Made by a program: the position numbers and the translations under genes
NCBI GenBank assembly: GCA_036435485.1
Contig: CM071598.1
Location: 107,754,501 to 107,818,500, forward strand
Direction of reading: 5' to 3'
DNA length: 64,000 bases
Source: Saposhnikovia divaricata
Lineage: Eukaryota; Streptophyta; Magnoliopsida; Apiales; Apiaceae
The notes under the pieces: model-generated
The model's input: the letters and a program-made list of their open reading frames with translations, nothing else
The model's database searches: none
What the model was told of the DNA's origin: nothing
Part shown: piece after piece, positions 22,229 to 32,830 of the stretch
Layout of the letters: each line of letters starts with the position of its first letter
How positions within the stretch are numbered: position 1 is the stretch's first letter

Positions 22229-24937
22229 CCAATCTATAAACCTTTAAAAACCTTTAAAACATTTCATTTTTCAGTCCTTTATACTCACTGATAACAGATC
22301 AGCCCAGTATAAGGAATTTTAAAAACATCTTTAATTAATTAAGCCATTGTAATGAGCAAAAATAAAAGATGTAGGGACAGTGAAGAATTCGATATAAGGA
22401 ATCATAAACAACAAGTCAGTAAGATTAAACTAAGCAGGGTATAGTTCAGAAAAACAGAATCATATATCAACAAGGAACATGATAAATTAAATAACTGAGC
22501 AATTATTTAGATTCTAGAAATGGAACAACAATTATAAAGAAAGCAAGGAATAAAGAAATGAAGATTTTAGAAATTCTAAATTACTCAAGGTCTCACTCCT
22601 GTCGGCTAAGCACTCATAGGCTTTAGTTGCCAGAACCGGCATGACAATTATGAGTTTGAATAGTTAAGAAAATCTCAATTCATTCTCGGTTTTAACCGTC
22701 ACTGAACAACACATGCCTCAACAACAGTATAAACCTCGAATTAGTTTACAATAATTTGAAGAAAAATTCTCTTTGAAAAATATTAGTAAAGATGAGGAAT
22801 ATTGAAATAAATTAATTTTAAAAGAATTCAACACCTGAACAATAGGTGAGGAACATAAACAATGACAGAAGAATTTGAGAATGAGTATTTGTAATTTAAT
22901 AGAAGAAGAATGTCACTAGAATAAAAATGAAAGGTATATACACTAGCAAAATGATTTGAAAGAAACATCGTATAATTAACAGAACAGGTTTACATTATTC
23001 AGAATAAATATGAAGAGTATAATGGCTAGCAAGAAAGGATTTCGAAAGAACAAATAAATAACACAAAAGGTTTCACATCACTTGAAAATAAGTGAGGTAT
23101 TATAAACTTGCCTCAATACATGAAGTTTCCAATTCCAACATTTCGATTCTTTGCTCATGGTACATCAGTCTCTATTTCTTATTGACTGGATTTGTACTCA
23201 GTCATCCATTCATCTTTCCTCATCACTACTCAGCTTCTTCATGCACCCACTCGTCTACTTCGTTGAATAACTCGTTCTTCATTATTTCCATCTTTACATA
23301 CACTGGCTCTAAATTGGATTTTTTACTGTACCTATATCAAAATAAAGTACTGCTTCAGTACGCGTATAACCCTAATCGTCTAACTCTATTCTACCCAATC
23401 GAGACCTATTTCGCTTTACAAATATAATACATATAACACATAAGGTTACACTTATAAAATACGTTTAGTATAACCAGATAAGTCAAGTAGACATATAGCA
23501 CATATTGTCACATAATAAATATCATTTACAATGCACATACATCACGTAGAAGATTGTCTTATTAAAATAACTTTTAGAATCACATACATTTCTAAAGTAA
23601 ATTTGACAGCATCTCCTTTGTATTATAATACTACCTATCGGAATTCAACCGACCTCAAACAAGCAACATAATCTATCCTTTCATCTATTACAGTAATGAC
23701 CCGTTCACGCTTCTTATAACCATTATTTGAATTCAAACATTGGACCAAATTCAAGTTTAAGTAGTACTCTTCTATTAGAGAATCTCCAAGAGACTCCTAT
23801 ATTCACTCTTCAAAATAATATAAATAAATGGCTCTTAGCAAGTTATTACATTGGTTTATGTGTTAAACTCCAACAATCCTCTTTATATTAGTTCTTTATT
23901 TATAATTTATTCATAAATTAACCCCACTATGACCAAAAGTTGTGCAAGAATTGGTGTACATGAATATTTTATTATTAAAATACAAGTTAAGAGCTACTAG
24001 TGGATCTTAGAAATGAGGAGAGAGAAGAGGCTCTTAGTGGTTTTAAGAGCCACTAAGAGTCTCTTGGAGCAACATTTTCATTCTCTCTCCTCATTTTTTG
24101 AGTTAAGGGCTTGAGTAGAGAGCCTCTTGGAGATGCTCTTAACCAGGTAAACCTCTATATATCTAAACAAAATATCAACTTAACTTTCACTTATAGAAAA
24201 AAAAATTCTTATCTCCCATAGTGCTCAAATCAAATCTTAAATCAATTAAAGTTAAAGACGATTTACTTAATCTAGAATTCCACCATGCAAGATTCTAAAC
24301 TATAGAAATGAACCCATTACTCCTTTTTAATCAAATTCGAACCTAAGCAAGTTTAATCAAATCTGAAAAATTCAAGCATCAAGCGTAAACAACACAAATG
24401 TTAATCAAACTCAAGAACACAACATGAAATTTTCCAAAAAAAAAAAAGAACATAAACCAAGTCATAATCTTTGAAAAAATTCGAACTAAAACCTTGAATA
24501 CCAAACTGAAAATTTGAGAAAAATCTTGAAATTAACTGCATGTATCACACAATAAACATCAATACATTCATAAGAACCACACAATTTAATGACCAAGTCA
24601 TCGGTTCACCATTTGGTTCATCACCGATGACGGTGGACTTCAGTGGTGGCCTAAAACAGCACACACACCTCCATACCACTCCCATCCTCCTTATTCCTCC
24701 ATAAAAACACAACCCACATCTACAACCATCCTTTAATTTGATTGCAAATCACACTCACCCAAACCCACCCACAAATATATACACCCACACGTTGCATATA
24801 CACATATATATACGGTAGAAAAAAAATGGGTGGATATTACAATCTTCACAACAATCGTTGACATAGAGATGTAAAGAGAAAGATGAGAGGAGAGAGATGG
24901 TGGTGGAGAGATTTTTGAGGGAGAGAGACAACACAAC

Positions 24938-25812
24938 TAGGGGTGTAAATGAGCCGAGCCGAACTATAAAATGTTCATGTATCGTTTGTTAAGAAATTAT
25001 CGAACTCGAGCTCGAACTTGAATCGAGCCAAAAAATATGTTCGAGCTCGGTTCGTTAAGATAAAATGTTGTTCGTGAACTGTTCACGAACAGCTCACGAA
25101 CATGTCTCATGAGCTTACTCACGAACTTTTGCTTTCGAACAACTCATTAAGCTTGTTCACGAGCTTGGTCATGAAGCTCGCAAATTTATGCTCACGAGCT
25201 CACTTACGAACAACTCATAAACTTGTTTTCTTATATTTGTATACAAAAATATAACATTAAAAAAAACTAGAAAGTCCAAAATTAAATAATTAAATTTATA
25301 TCTCAGCACTAAAAATAATAATAATAAATCATCAACCAATAAAATTCTCACATCTCCTTACAAAAAATATCATTAGTCATACAAAATACTAATTTTCTTA
25401 CGTAAAATCTATAGAATATCAGTCATATACAAAAGTATCGATCTCCTTACGTAAATTTACAATCTTATTTGTAATTTTTTTCATAGATTATATGTTTATA
25501 GTATTATCTCATTACATTTTATAAATTTTAAGTATTAAAAAAATATTATTATATTTGTAGTGTTTAATTAACTCTTTTTGGTCTTTATATTTTATATTTG
25601 CAAGTATCTCAAGTTATTATAGTTTCAAATTTTACACAATCATAAACATATTTTAATATCTTTTTCTATATTTAAGTAGTATAAATATATTTATACACCT
25701 GTAATATTTAGTACTAAAATTTAGCACTTAAAATGATGTAATATTTAATTTGATACGTATTTTGACAAATATATACTTTTATACTACATATACTAATTGT
25801 AAGATTCAGTTG

Positions 25813-25875
<63 letters not shown>

Positions 25876-26319
25876 TTAAAATAAACAATTATAATATCTA
25901 GCATAAAATATAAGATATTCTAATTAATGGTGTACAATTAATAAGAGTTTCGAGAGTATATTCTAATAATCAAACATATATTATATACATAGGAGATTAT
26001 CTATCAAATTTGTTTATGAACTGCTGAACTAGCATACCGAGCATGTTAACGAGCTCAATTATCGAACTTATTCACGAACATGTTCATGAGCTATGTTCAC
26101 AAGCCTGTTCGCGAACTAAGTTCACGAACTCGTTAATCGATCTTGTTCGCGAGTTATCGAGTCGAACTTTACCGTGATCAAGTTCAGATCGTTTATAAAT
26201 CGATCCTTAAAATCATGTTCAAGATCGACTCGTTTGTGAATCGAACCGAACCCGAACCGAGCTTTTTTCGAATCGAACGCCGAACCGTTCGCGAGTGTAT
26301 CGGTTCATTTACAGCCCTA
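24938..26319. mobile_element. Non-autonomous hAT element with 8-bp TSD
   Basis: The terminal inverted repeats are TAGGGGTGTAAATGAGCCG (left) and TAGGGCTGTAAATGAACCG (right, reverse complement). The perfect 8-bp TSD AACACAAC lies at 24930-24937 and 26320-26327. Both TIR and TSD length are diagnostic of hAT. The subterminal 250 bases on each side are full of short GTTCACGAGC/GTTCGAGCTC motifs in both orientations, the likely transposase-binding repeats. The 1382-bp interior has no transposase ORF. Confidence 0.9.
25814..25875. repeat. (TTA)n microsatellite
   Basis: About 20 TTA triplets within the interior of the hAT element. Confidence 0.9.
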
Positions 26320-27150
26320 AACACAACAAACAGGCCGAGAGGTGTCTCGGGTTTTCTAGAACAGGGGAGTGGTTTTTCTTTGATAAAACAAAAATTTTGA
26401 TTTTGTTTGTTTTTGTTTTCTTTTGTTTTTAAAGTTAAATCTTGGATGAATAATGTTAAAACCTAGAAAATGCTTAAAATGATGATTTTGATATTTTTAA
26501 AATAAAGATCACAAAATTACCTTCTCCCCGATATTTTTAAAATAATTTTAGGATCAAAAATGAATTTTGTATGGATTTTACAAGATTTACATCTTTAAAA
26601 TACAAAACAATTCATAAAAATCATTTTTTATAATCTTTAAAGATCGAGAATAATTCTTTTAAAAATCTTAAAAACTAGATAAATGTGAAAATGTAATATT
26701 ACAAAAGATTTCATGATTTTTAATGACTCCAATGATTTTATACAATTCATAGAAGATGAATAAAACATGTTTTTGACATGTCTATCCACAAAAAATGCAA
26801 AATAATTCATAATATCATTTTAAAAACTCTAGAGGCTAAAAATAATTCCTCTAATATTTTTAAAAATCATTTAAATATGCAATGATAATAGTGTAAAAGA
26901 TTTCAAAAATTTTATAACTCCGATGATTTTATAAAATTTTCAGAAGATCAATAATGCATGATATAAATAGATTTTAATCGTCAAAACTACAAATAAAAAT
27001 ACACGATTCACATTTCACATATACATCATCATATAAGCATGTAAACATGATGTCACATATATTTAACCTAAAAAATTTCCCACACCATATAATCCACATC
27101 TAATATTAAATAATAATATTTATAAATATGAAATTTTCTAAGACGTTATA

Positions 27151-28534
27151 GCTTGCATCTGTGGAATATTGAAGTGCATAACCATGGTGACGACATCACT
27201 CTTGCAAGAGAAAGCCTTGCCAGATGGTCTTATATTAGTAAGAACCCACGGACAGTTCTTCTCTGCACCAATTTCGATGGTTTTGGTAGTAATGAGATTC
27301 CGCATAGGATGAGTAACCAAAGACACTCCTTTGGAACTATCATCATCATCAATGATATCATTTTTGCTATATAATTTTATACTCATTTTCACTTCATTCA
27401 CATATCCATCACACATTTTGACAAACAACCTATCATCGGACTTTAAGTGTTCTTTAAACATGTGTTTCATACCTTCGTACATTTCATATTCTTATTCGGC
27501 AGCTTCAAACAATATATTCTCTTCCATTCGCAACTCCTGATCCGTAGCCCAATTAACTGCCCCTGCAAAGTCTTAAGTGACCACACATCGATAGTTTCTA
27601 GAATATCTTCTTTCAAATCATTTACAAAATTATGCGCAAGTAACTCCTCCTCGAACACAAAATTATAGACATATTCGACTATTTCTTTTGTGTCTGAAAA
27701 TTCAATCTCATACTCCTTAGCCGAGCTTCGTTGTTGGATGTTCAATGGATTTATCAAATAACACATATCCACCTCATAATCATCAAAACGAACCAACAAA
27801 TCATGTAAAAAGGTCTTCCACTCAACTTGTTCATTTTTATTTTGATAAAACCATTTATACCATGTACTAGCTTTGCCTGTAAAATGAAGTCCTGCCAATT
27901 TTATTTTCTCTGCAAAAAATTTACGAGCCTTCACTATCCATTTCCTTGGTTCATTACCATCGAAATTAGGTGGTAATACATAAGGCAGCTCTTCACCAAA
28001 TTTATCTAAACCGCTAAGCATATTATCATTAGAATTAAAAGTCTCCGAAGTAGAAACACCGATAGCACTAGGATTTGGTACAATAGCTTTAACATTATAT
28101 TATCTATTAGAACTTTCATCAAACACCATAGATGTAGAGATCTTAGATAAAAAGAAGTCAATTGTTGGTGACACTAGTAGTGGTTCAGTGGAGTAAAAAT
28201 CATGTGGTGGAGGCTTAGTATCTATAAAAATATTTTGAAACTCGTTTTCCCGTGGAAATTAATGTGTAACTGGTGTGTAAAGTGAGTTACTAACAGTAGA
28301 GTAATGAATAGTGTTAATACCAAGAGATGGCATATGAAGGATTGGTTGATTTTCTTAAATGCTATCTGATTGCATTTTCATTGCCTTTAATAAACTCCGG
28401 ATCTGATCTGACAGCTTATCCTGGTCCTTCTTCGCTTGAATTGAGTCAGTATGCAACTGAGATGATAAATTGTCACCTTGTTTCTTCATCTCAGCTATTA
28501 AGTAAGAAATCTCAGCAAATTTTTCAGTCATCAT
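27151..28534 (-). pseudogene. Element C gag and start of the unknown ORF
   Basis: It starts at ATG 28534 (MMTEKFAEISYLIAEMKKQG), directly downstream of the primer site, as gypsy Gag usually does, and a stop follows at 28355. Gag resumes at 28021-27467 with LPPNFDGNEPRKWIVKARKF, GLHFTGKASTWYKWF and FVNDLKEDILETIDV, the Retrotrans_gag core. One frameshift near 27480 leads to EGMKHMFKEHLKSDDRLFVK and a non-Gag stretch with KNCPWVLTNIRPSGKAFSCK that ends at the 27150 junction (IPQMQAI). No zinc knuckle is visible. Whether the last part is Gag C-terminus or the start of the unknown ORF cannot be decided by eye. Confidence 0.7.
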
Positions 28535-28550
28535 GACTCCGAGGAGCACT

Positions 28551-28563
28551 GGCTCTGATACCA
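28551..28563 (-). other. Element C primer-binding site, initiator-Met type
   Basis: On the minus strand TGGTATCAGAGCC, complementary to the 3' end of plant initiator tRNA-Met, one base after the upstream LTR (ends at 28565). It fixes the minus-strand orientation of element C. Confidence 0.85.
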
Positions 28564-28564
28564 C

Positions 28565-29234
28565 TATTACGAATGGAGCTATTTTAAGGTTTTAGATAAA
28601 AAATTCAAACGAAAAAAAAGAAAAGTGAAAAACAAAGAAGCAAAATACTTGATTGTATTCTCATTCATGATCCTCAACGAAAATGTGAGTACATTATTAA
28701 TAGAATAAAGTGCATTTTGTGTACTTATCCTTTACTTAAGATACCACTCGTAATAATCTAGTTTAAAATCGAGCACTTGAAACTTTATTGCATTCCGTTA
28801 ATTTTGGTTAATGTCGTTGATAATTTAAGGAGTAAAGTACACTTTGTGTACTCGCACTTCACTCAAGACATCACTTGCAATACTTTAGTTCAAAATTTAG
28901 AGTAAAGTACGAATACACAAAATGCATTTTAGACAAAGTGCAGGTACACAAAGTACACTATACACCCTATATTAGTAACGGAGTTAATCCAACTTAACAG
29001 AATGCAATAAAGTGTAATAAAATATAAACATTAATATTTCAAGTGCTCGATTTTGAACTAGAGTATTGTAAGTGGTGTCTTGAGTAAAGTGCGAGTACAC
29101 AAAGTGCACTTTACTCTTATTAATATAAGCACTCTTGGACTCTATCAAAGGACCCGAGCTTGACCTATAAGCCCATACTATTTTCTGTTTAATATTAGTT
29201 CGGCCCAATAGTAGCTTTAGCCCAGTTCATGACA
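28565..29234 (-). repeat. Element C 5' LTR, interrupted by a MITE
   Basis: On the minus strand it begins TGTCATGAACTGGGC (29234) and ends TTCGTAATA (28565; TG/CA end mutated). Without the MITE and one TSD copy it is about 247 bp, short for a gypsy LTR. Only its last 77 bases are present at the other end. Confidence 0.75.
28703..29116. mobile_element. Mutator-type MITE with 9-bp TSD
   Basis: The 414-bp element has roughly 90-bp inverted ends. The right terminus reads (reverse complement) GAGTAAAGTGCACTTTGTG and the left GAATAAAGTGCATTTTGTG. A perfect 9-bp TSD TTATTAATA lies at 28694-28702 and 29117-29125. A third, internal copy of the terminal sequence begins near 28831 (GAGTAAAGTACACTTTGTG). 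Long TIRs and a 9-bp TSD are diagnostic of Mutator-like elements. No coding capacity. Confidence 0.9.
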
Positions 29235-29241
29235 CACTGTA

Positions 29242-29826
29242 TGTGTTCTTTGTTATCAAAGTGATGAATCCATTGACCACCTTTTCTTTGAATGCCCTTT
29301 CTCGAGTATGGTGTGATGCGAGACTCCTACATTTCCTTTCCTCCTCACTGGACATGGCAGATTTCATTCGTGGCATTTCGAGAAGTTGTCATAAAACTCA
29401 AGTAGGCTTGTTGAGTTGTTGTTTTCATCAGCTGCCATACACTCTATATGGCATGAGCGTAATTGCAGAATATATGAACATTACCAGCCAAAATCACCTT
29501 GGCATCTCCGTGACTCCATTTTACAAATCATTCGGAACAAAGTTCATCTTAGTGCTCGATTTCAAAGCGTTGCTGCTAAAGTTTTCTGTTTGATATCTAT
29601 GCTGGTTTAGAGGTGCTTAGCCAGTGCTTGTTTTGACAGTTTTGTTTCTAGTTCCAGCCTATTCATGGTTTCTCTTTGATTATGAATTTTTGTTTTGTAA
29701 AGCAGAATTGCTAAAAGCCCAGGTGGAGCCTGTTCCACTTTATTTTCTTTTCTTGGGTATGCCCAAGTTATCTGTATTTTTTGTGCTTGGTTTATACAAT
29801 TATTACTTGGCAAATAAAAAAAAATA
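29242..29826 (+). pseudogene. LINE right part: zinc-binding domain, 3' UTR, A-rich tail
   Basis: This resumes the LINE ORF interrupted at 4589. The RT zinc-binding domain reads CYQSDESIDHLFFECPFSS (29251 onward; Cys and His positions conserved). After frameshifts the C-terminal IHSIWHERNCRIYEHYQPKS (about 29440) follows, the usual end of plant L1 ORF2. A 3' UTR with TTTGTGCTTGGTTTATACAA leads to an A-rich tail AAATAAAAAAAAA ending near 29826. Multiple shifts show it is dead. Confidence 0.8.
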
Positions 29827-30226
29827 TTAACATAGTGTGTAATAGACTAATTGTGTTGGATCTGTAGGAAGGAGTCATATAGACACAGAAAATGCTTATA
29901 AAAAGAAAGGTGAAAAATGAAAGCATGATTAAGGATTTGACGAACTTCCCTCCCGTCCACTAGCATTCCTTGATTAGTGCAAGGCCTTTCATCACTTTCT
30001 TCTTCATACATGCAATATCTCAACAACCTTAAACAACACTTTTTCCTTTTCTAATGCTTATTATTACTATATTCCATTATCATTATTAGCCTTTCGTGAA
30101 TATGAAATGAAAACAAGGAGAACGGAGAATGGTTAATTTATATTCTATCATTATTCTCATTATTCGATTGGATTAGTTCTTCTCTTAGTTTGTCTCTTGT
30201 ACAATTCCAATTGTTATTATTTTTCT
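29827..30226 (+). promoter_or_regulatory. EXO70 upstream region and 5' leader
   Basis: The only non-repeat sequence upstream of the gene is about 400 bases after the LINE tail. There is no clear TATA box close to the start; pyrimidine-rich runs (TCTTCTCTTAGTTTGTCTC, 30179-30197) precede the ATG. Any further promoter would have to lie in the LINE and older insertions. The transcription start cannot be placed. Confidence 0.35.
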
Positions 30227-32215
30227 ATGGAGCCTGATGGTTCAACTCCTGACGAAAAAAGCAGCGAAAAGAATGATGAACAACAGGATCTTAGCGCAGG
30301 AGGAGAAATTACAGAAGATCCCAAGCCTAGTGATGAAAGTGAACAAAAAGAGGAAGCAGAACAGCAACCTAATGATGATGAAGCTGATGAACAACCTCCT
30401 GATATCGTTAAAGTTACCGATGAAATTGATCAATTTATTAATCTTTTATCATCAGACAAAGCTGATGATGATAATGAACCCCCGAAAATTCCAGAATCAC
30501 TTGAACAATATGCCTTTCTCGCGGAAGCAAAGATAGCAAACTATGATATGTCGGACAATCCTGTCAAATGGAGCGAGCTTCCTGAAGAATTATTGACTAC
30601 TCTTCTTGAGCATGTAGCTCGGATTCACAAATTATCTCTGTCACTTTCTAAATTCTCCTCACATTCAGAGTACGCCACGACTCTCAATCGCTTTGGAGGA
30701 ATTCTTCAACGTGCTTTGTCCTTCTTCGAAGAGGAATTTAGGTTACTACTCGAAGACTTTAATGTCAACAGCATTGTGCATTCATCGGATCCGGATCCGG
30801 ATCCAGAGAAGGAGCCTCCAGCGGTAAATTATTTTCCAGGATATTCAGAGGATATCATAGCCAAACTGAACAGATTAGGGCATGCATTGATATCGGCAGG
30901 ACACGAAACAGAATGTTGTCAGTTGTATTTCCTGGAGCGAAGAAAAGCATTAGACGGGACATTAGATAGATTGGGATTTGAAAAGAACAGCATTGATGAT
31001 TTACAAAGAAAGAACTGGGATGCTATGGAGAGAGACATTGCCACCTGGATCAAAACTTACAAGGAATTCTCTAAAAATATCTTACCATCAGAGCGAAACC
31101 TCGTTGAATCTGTCTATGCTGGACATGAATCTGCAGCTCTTAACTTATTCCGAATACTCTCCCGAGCCTTTATGATTCAGCTTCTCAATTTCTCAGAGGC
31201 CGTCGCCATGACAAAGCGTTCTGCCGAGAAGCTCTTCAAATTTGTCGATGTCTATGAAGCCCTACGAGATCTGGTTCCAGCCTTAGACGGATTATATCCT
31301 GCAGATGATGGTGTTCATGAGCTTATCATATCGGACGCAAATTTGACTCGTTGCAAACTTGGTGAGACAATTATATGCATTTTTCGTGAGCTTGAAAGCC
31401 ATATAAAGACCGACAGTGGAAAGACTGCAGTCCCAGGGGGCGCGGTACACCCAAGCACACGTTACACACTAAATTACCTGAACTTTTCTTGTGAGTACAT
31501 GGACACATTAGAACAAGTGTTCAAAGAGCATCAGAGAATCGAACGGGCTGATTCGAACAGGAAAGGCCCTGAGTTTCAAGCAGCAAATAATCAGTCATCA
31601 GACAACAATCAAGAGGTCACTGTACAGTCCCCATTCCAGTTGCAATTAATAAAAGTGATGGATTCAGTGGATTTAAATCTTGAGGGGAAATCCAAGCTTT
31701 ACAAGGATGCATCACTAAGCCTAATATTCCTGATGAATAATGGACGGTACATATTACAGAAAGTAAAAGCATCACCCAATCTAAAAATCGTGATGGGAGA
31801 CCCGTGGATCCGAAAGCGATCATCAGATCTTAGGTCTTACCATAAGAGTTATCAAAGAGAAACATGGGGTAAAGTATTGCAGTGTTTGAATGCAGAGGGA
31901 TTGACAGTGCATGGAAAAGTGTCGAAACCAGCATTGAAGGAAAGGTTTAAAAGTTTTAATGCAATGTTTGATGAGATACATAAGACACAAAGCAATTGGT
32001 TGGTGACTGATGAACAGCTTCAGTCTGAGCTGAGGGTGTCAATTGCATCGTTAGTGATACCGGCTTATAGGTCGTTCATGGCCAGGTTCAGTTCAACGTT
32101 TACGCCAGGAAGGCAGACTGAGAAGTATGTAAAGTACCAGCCGGAGGATATAGAGACGTATATTGATGAGCTTTTCGATGGAAATGCTGGATCCCAAACG
32201 GGAAAGAAGAGGTGA
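30227..32215 (+). CDS. EXO70: EXO70 exocyst subunit, single exon, intact
   Basis: 662 residues from ATG 30227 (an upstream in-frame TTG is not a credible start) to TGA at 32213-32215. EXO70 is the peripheral subunit of the octameric exocyst that tethers secretory vesicles to the plasma membrane by binding phosphoinositides. The first 80 residues are very acidic (DDEADEQPPD, DKADDDNEPP). The helical-rod Exo70 domain follows from about residue 260, with signature AVHPSTRYTLNYLNF (about 405), ASLSLIFLMNNGRYI and WLVTDEQLQSELRVSI. The conserved basic C-terminal module is KYVKYQPEDIETYIDELFDG (about 634). Plant EXO70s outside the A group are mostly intronless, as here. The acidic N-terminus could suit the EXO70C or related group, but the subclass is not certain. 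No stops or frameshifts. It is the only clearly intact host gene in the window. Confidence 0.93.
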   Translation: MEPDGSTPDEKSSEKNDEQQDLSAGGEITEDPKPSDESEQKEEAEQQPNDDEADEQPPDIVKVTDEIDQFINLLSSDKADDDNEPPKIPESLEQYAFLAEAKIANYDMSDNPVKWSELPEELLTTLLEHVARIHKLSLSLSKFSSHSEYATTLNRFGGILQRALSFFEEEFRLLLEDFNVNSIVHSSDPDPDPEKEPPAVNYFPGYSEDIIAKLNRLGHALISAGHETECCQLYFLERRKALDGTLDRLGFEKNSIDDLQRKNWDAMERDIATWIKTYKEFSKNILPSERNLVESVYAGHESAALNLFRILSRAFMIQLLNFSEAVAMTKRSAEKLFKFVDVYEALRDLVPALDGLYPADDGVHELIISDANLTRCKLGETIICIFRELESHIKTDSGKTAVPGGAVHPSTRYTLNYLNFSCEYMDTLEQVFKEHQRIERADSNRKGPEFQAANNQSSDNNQEVTVQSPFQLQLIKVMDSVDLNLEGKSKLYKDASLSLIFLMNNGRYILQKVKASPNLKIVMGDPWIRKRSSDLRSYHKSYQRETWGKVLQCLNAEGLTVHGKVSKPALKERFKSFNAMFDEIHKTQSNWLVTDEQLQSELRVSIASLVIPAYRSFMARFSSTFTPGRQTEKYVKYQPEDIETYIDELFDGNAGSQTGKKR

Positions 32216-32830
32216 TTATTATAAGAATAAATTTTATAAAGACTAGACAATGGAGGGGAATTTATCAAATTTCTGTGTATTGGAACAGCTATTTTCTCTT
32301 CTTTTTTTCTTTTTCGTTTGTTTTTTGAAAATACCCAAACTTATTGCATTGTTAAGTAGCTTAATGTCAATTTTTTCTTTATCTGCTGTATCTTATATAT
32401 ATCTGATACCTTAAAAAACTGTATGTACCTTGCAAGTTTTGTCACAAGTGTTTTTGGCCAAGTGTTTTTGGCTATCCATTTGGAGTGAATTTCTGATAGT
32501 GTATGCTGTGTTTTAGTGCTTTTTGCCTTGTAAATATTCTTATTTGAAATGACAAGTTTGAAAAGTTTGGCTGGAAATCCGATATTCAATCCCACCGCAT
32601 GTTTACCATCTGACTATCTGGGAGAGGGGACGCTTTGAAACTGCTTTTTCGATCCCATACATGTCCAAAATATAAGTAGTCAAAAACCAACAAGCTAAAA
32701 GATGATATCTAATGAACACATAAATTCCTAAATCAAATTTGTATATCCAAAAACTAGATGTTTATCAATTGCACACATCAATCTTTTCTTTAAGACTTGG
32801 CATTATGCCTCTCTCGCCACCAGTTGTTGC
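32216..32830. other. EXO70 3' flank and short intergenic region
   Basis: AATAAA occurs at 32226-32231, very close to the stop, and T-rich runs (32286-32325) follow, so the polyadenylation site probably lies within about 150 bases. The rest shows no gene or repeat that I recognise up to the FRIGIDA-like fragment. Confidence 0.4.

Larger units (their letters stand above)
21080..27150 (-). mobile_element. Solo-LTR-like block, long gypsy LTR, inside element C
   Basis: The left end is TGTAACGCCCCGAC and the right end GACGTTATA, giving inverted ends TGTAACG/TATAACG as in long LTRs of plant chromoviruses, with the terminal CA mutated to TA. Without the nested hAT it is about 4.7 kb and contains no gag or pol. 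It includes text typical of these LTRs, such as two copies of GGACTAGGACCACCCTAGCC (22158 and 22198). The flanks TATGGCTTGC (21069-21078) and TATAGCTTGC (27147-27156) match at 9 of 10 positions. Part of that overlaps the element's own end, so the exact TSD is unclear. The orientation (minus) is inferred. Confidence 0.6.
8466..29234 (-). mobile_element. Element C: non-autonomous gypsy-like element with unknown ORF
   Basis: On the minus strand the element runs from TGTCATGAACTGGGC (29234) to TTCGTAACA (8466), with a perfect TSD CACTG (8461-8465, 29235-29239). A Met-tRNA-type primer site (TGGTATCAGAGCC, 28563-28551) follows the upstream LTR. Gag of Ty3/gypsy type comes next, then a long broken frame without recognisable protease, RT, RNase H or integrase. 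The 3' LTR is mostly deleted. Large later insertions: 10381-20654, 21080-27150 (holding a hAT) and 28703-29116. Without them the element would be roughly 4 kb. It must have depended on a partner for reverse transcription and integration. Confidence 0.8.

Noticed and set aside
21069..27156. Mutator-like element with a 9-10-bp TSD
   Set aside because: The termini TGTAACG/CGTTATA look like long-LTR ends and there is no long TIR; the flank match partly overlaps the terminus.
30197..30226. Ten-codon N-terminal extension of EXO70
   Set aside because: It begins with TTG, not ATG; the first ATG in frame is 30227 and fits plant initiation.
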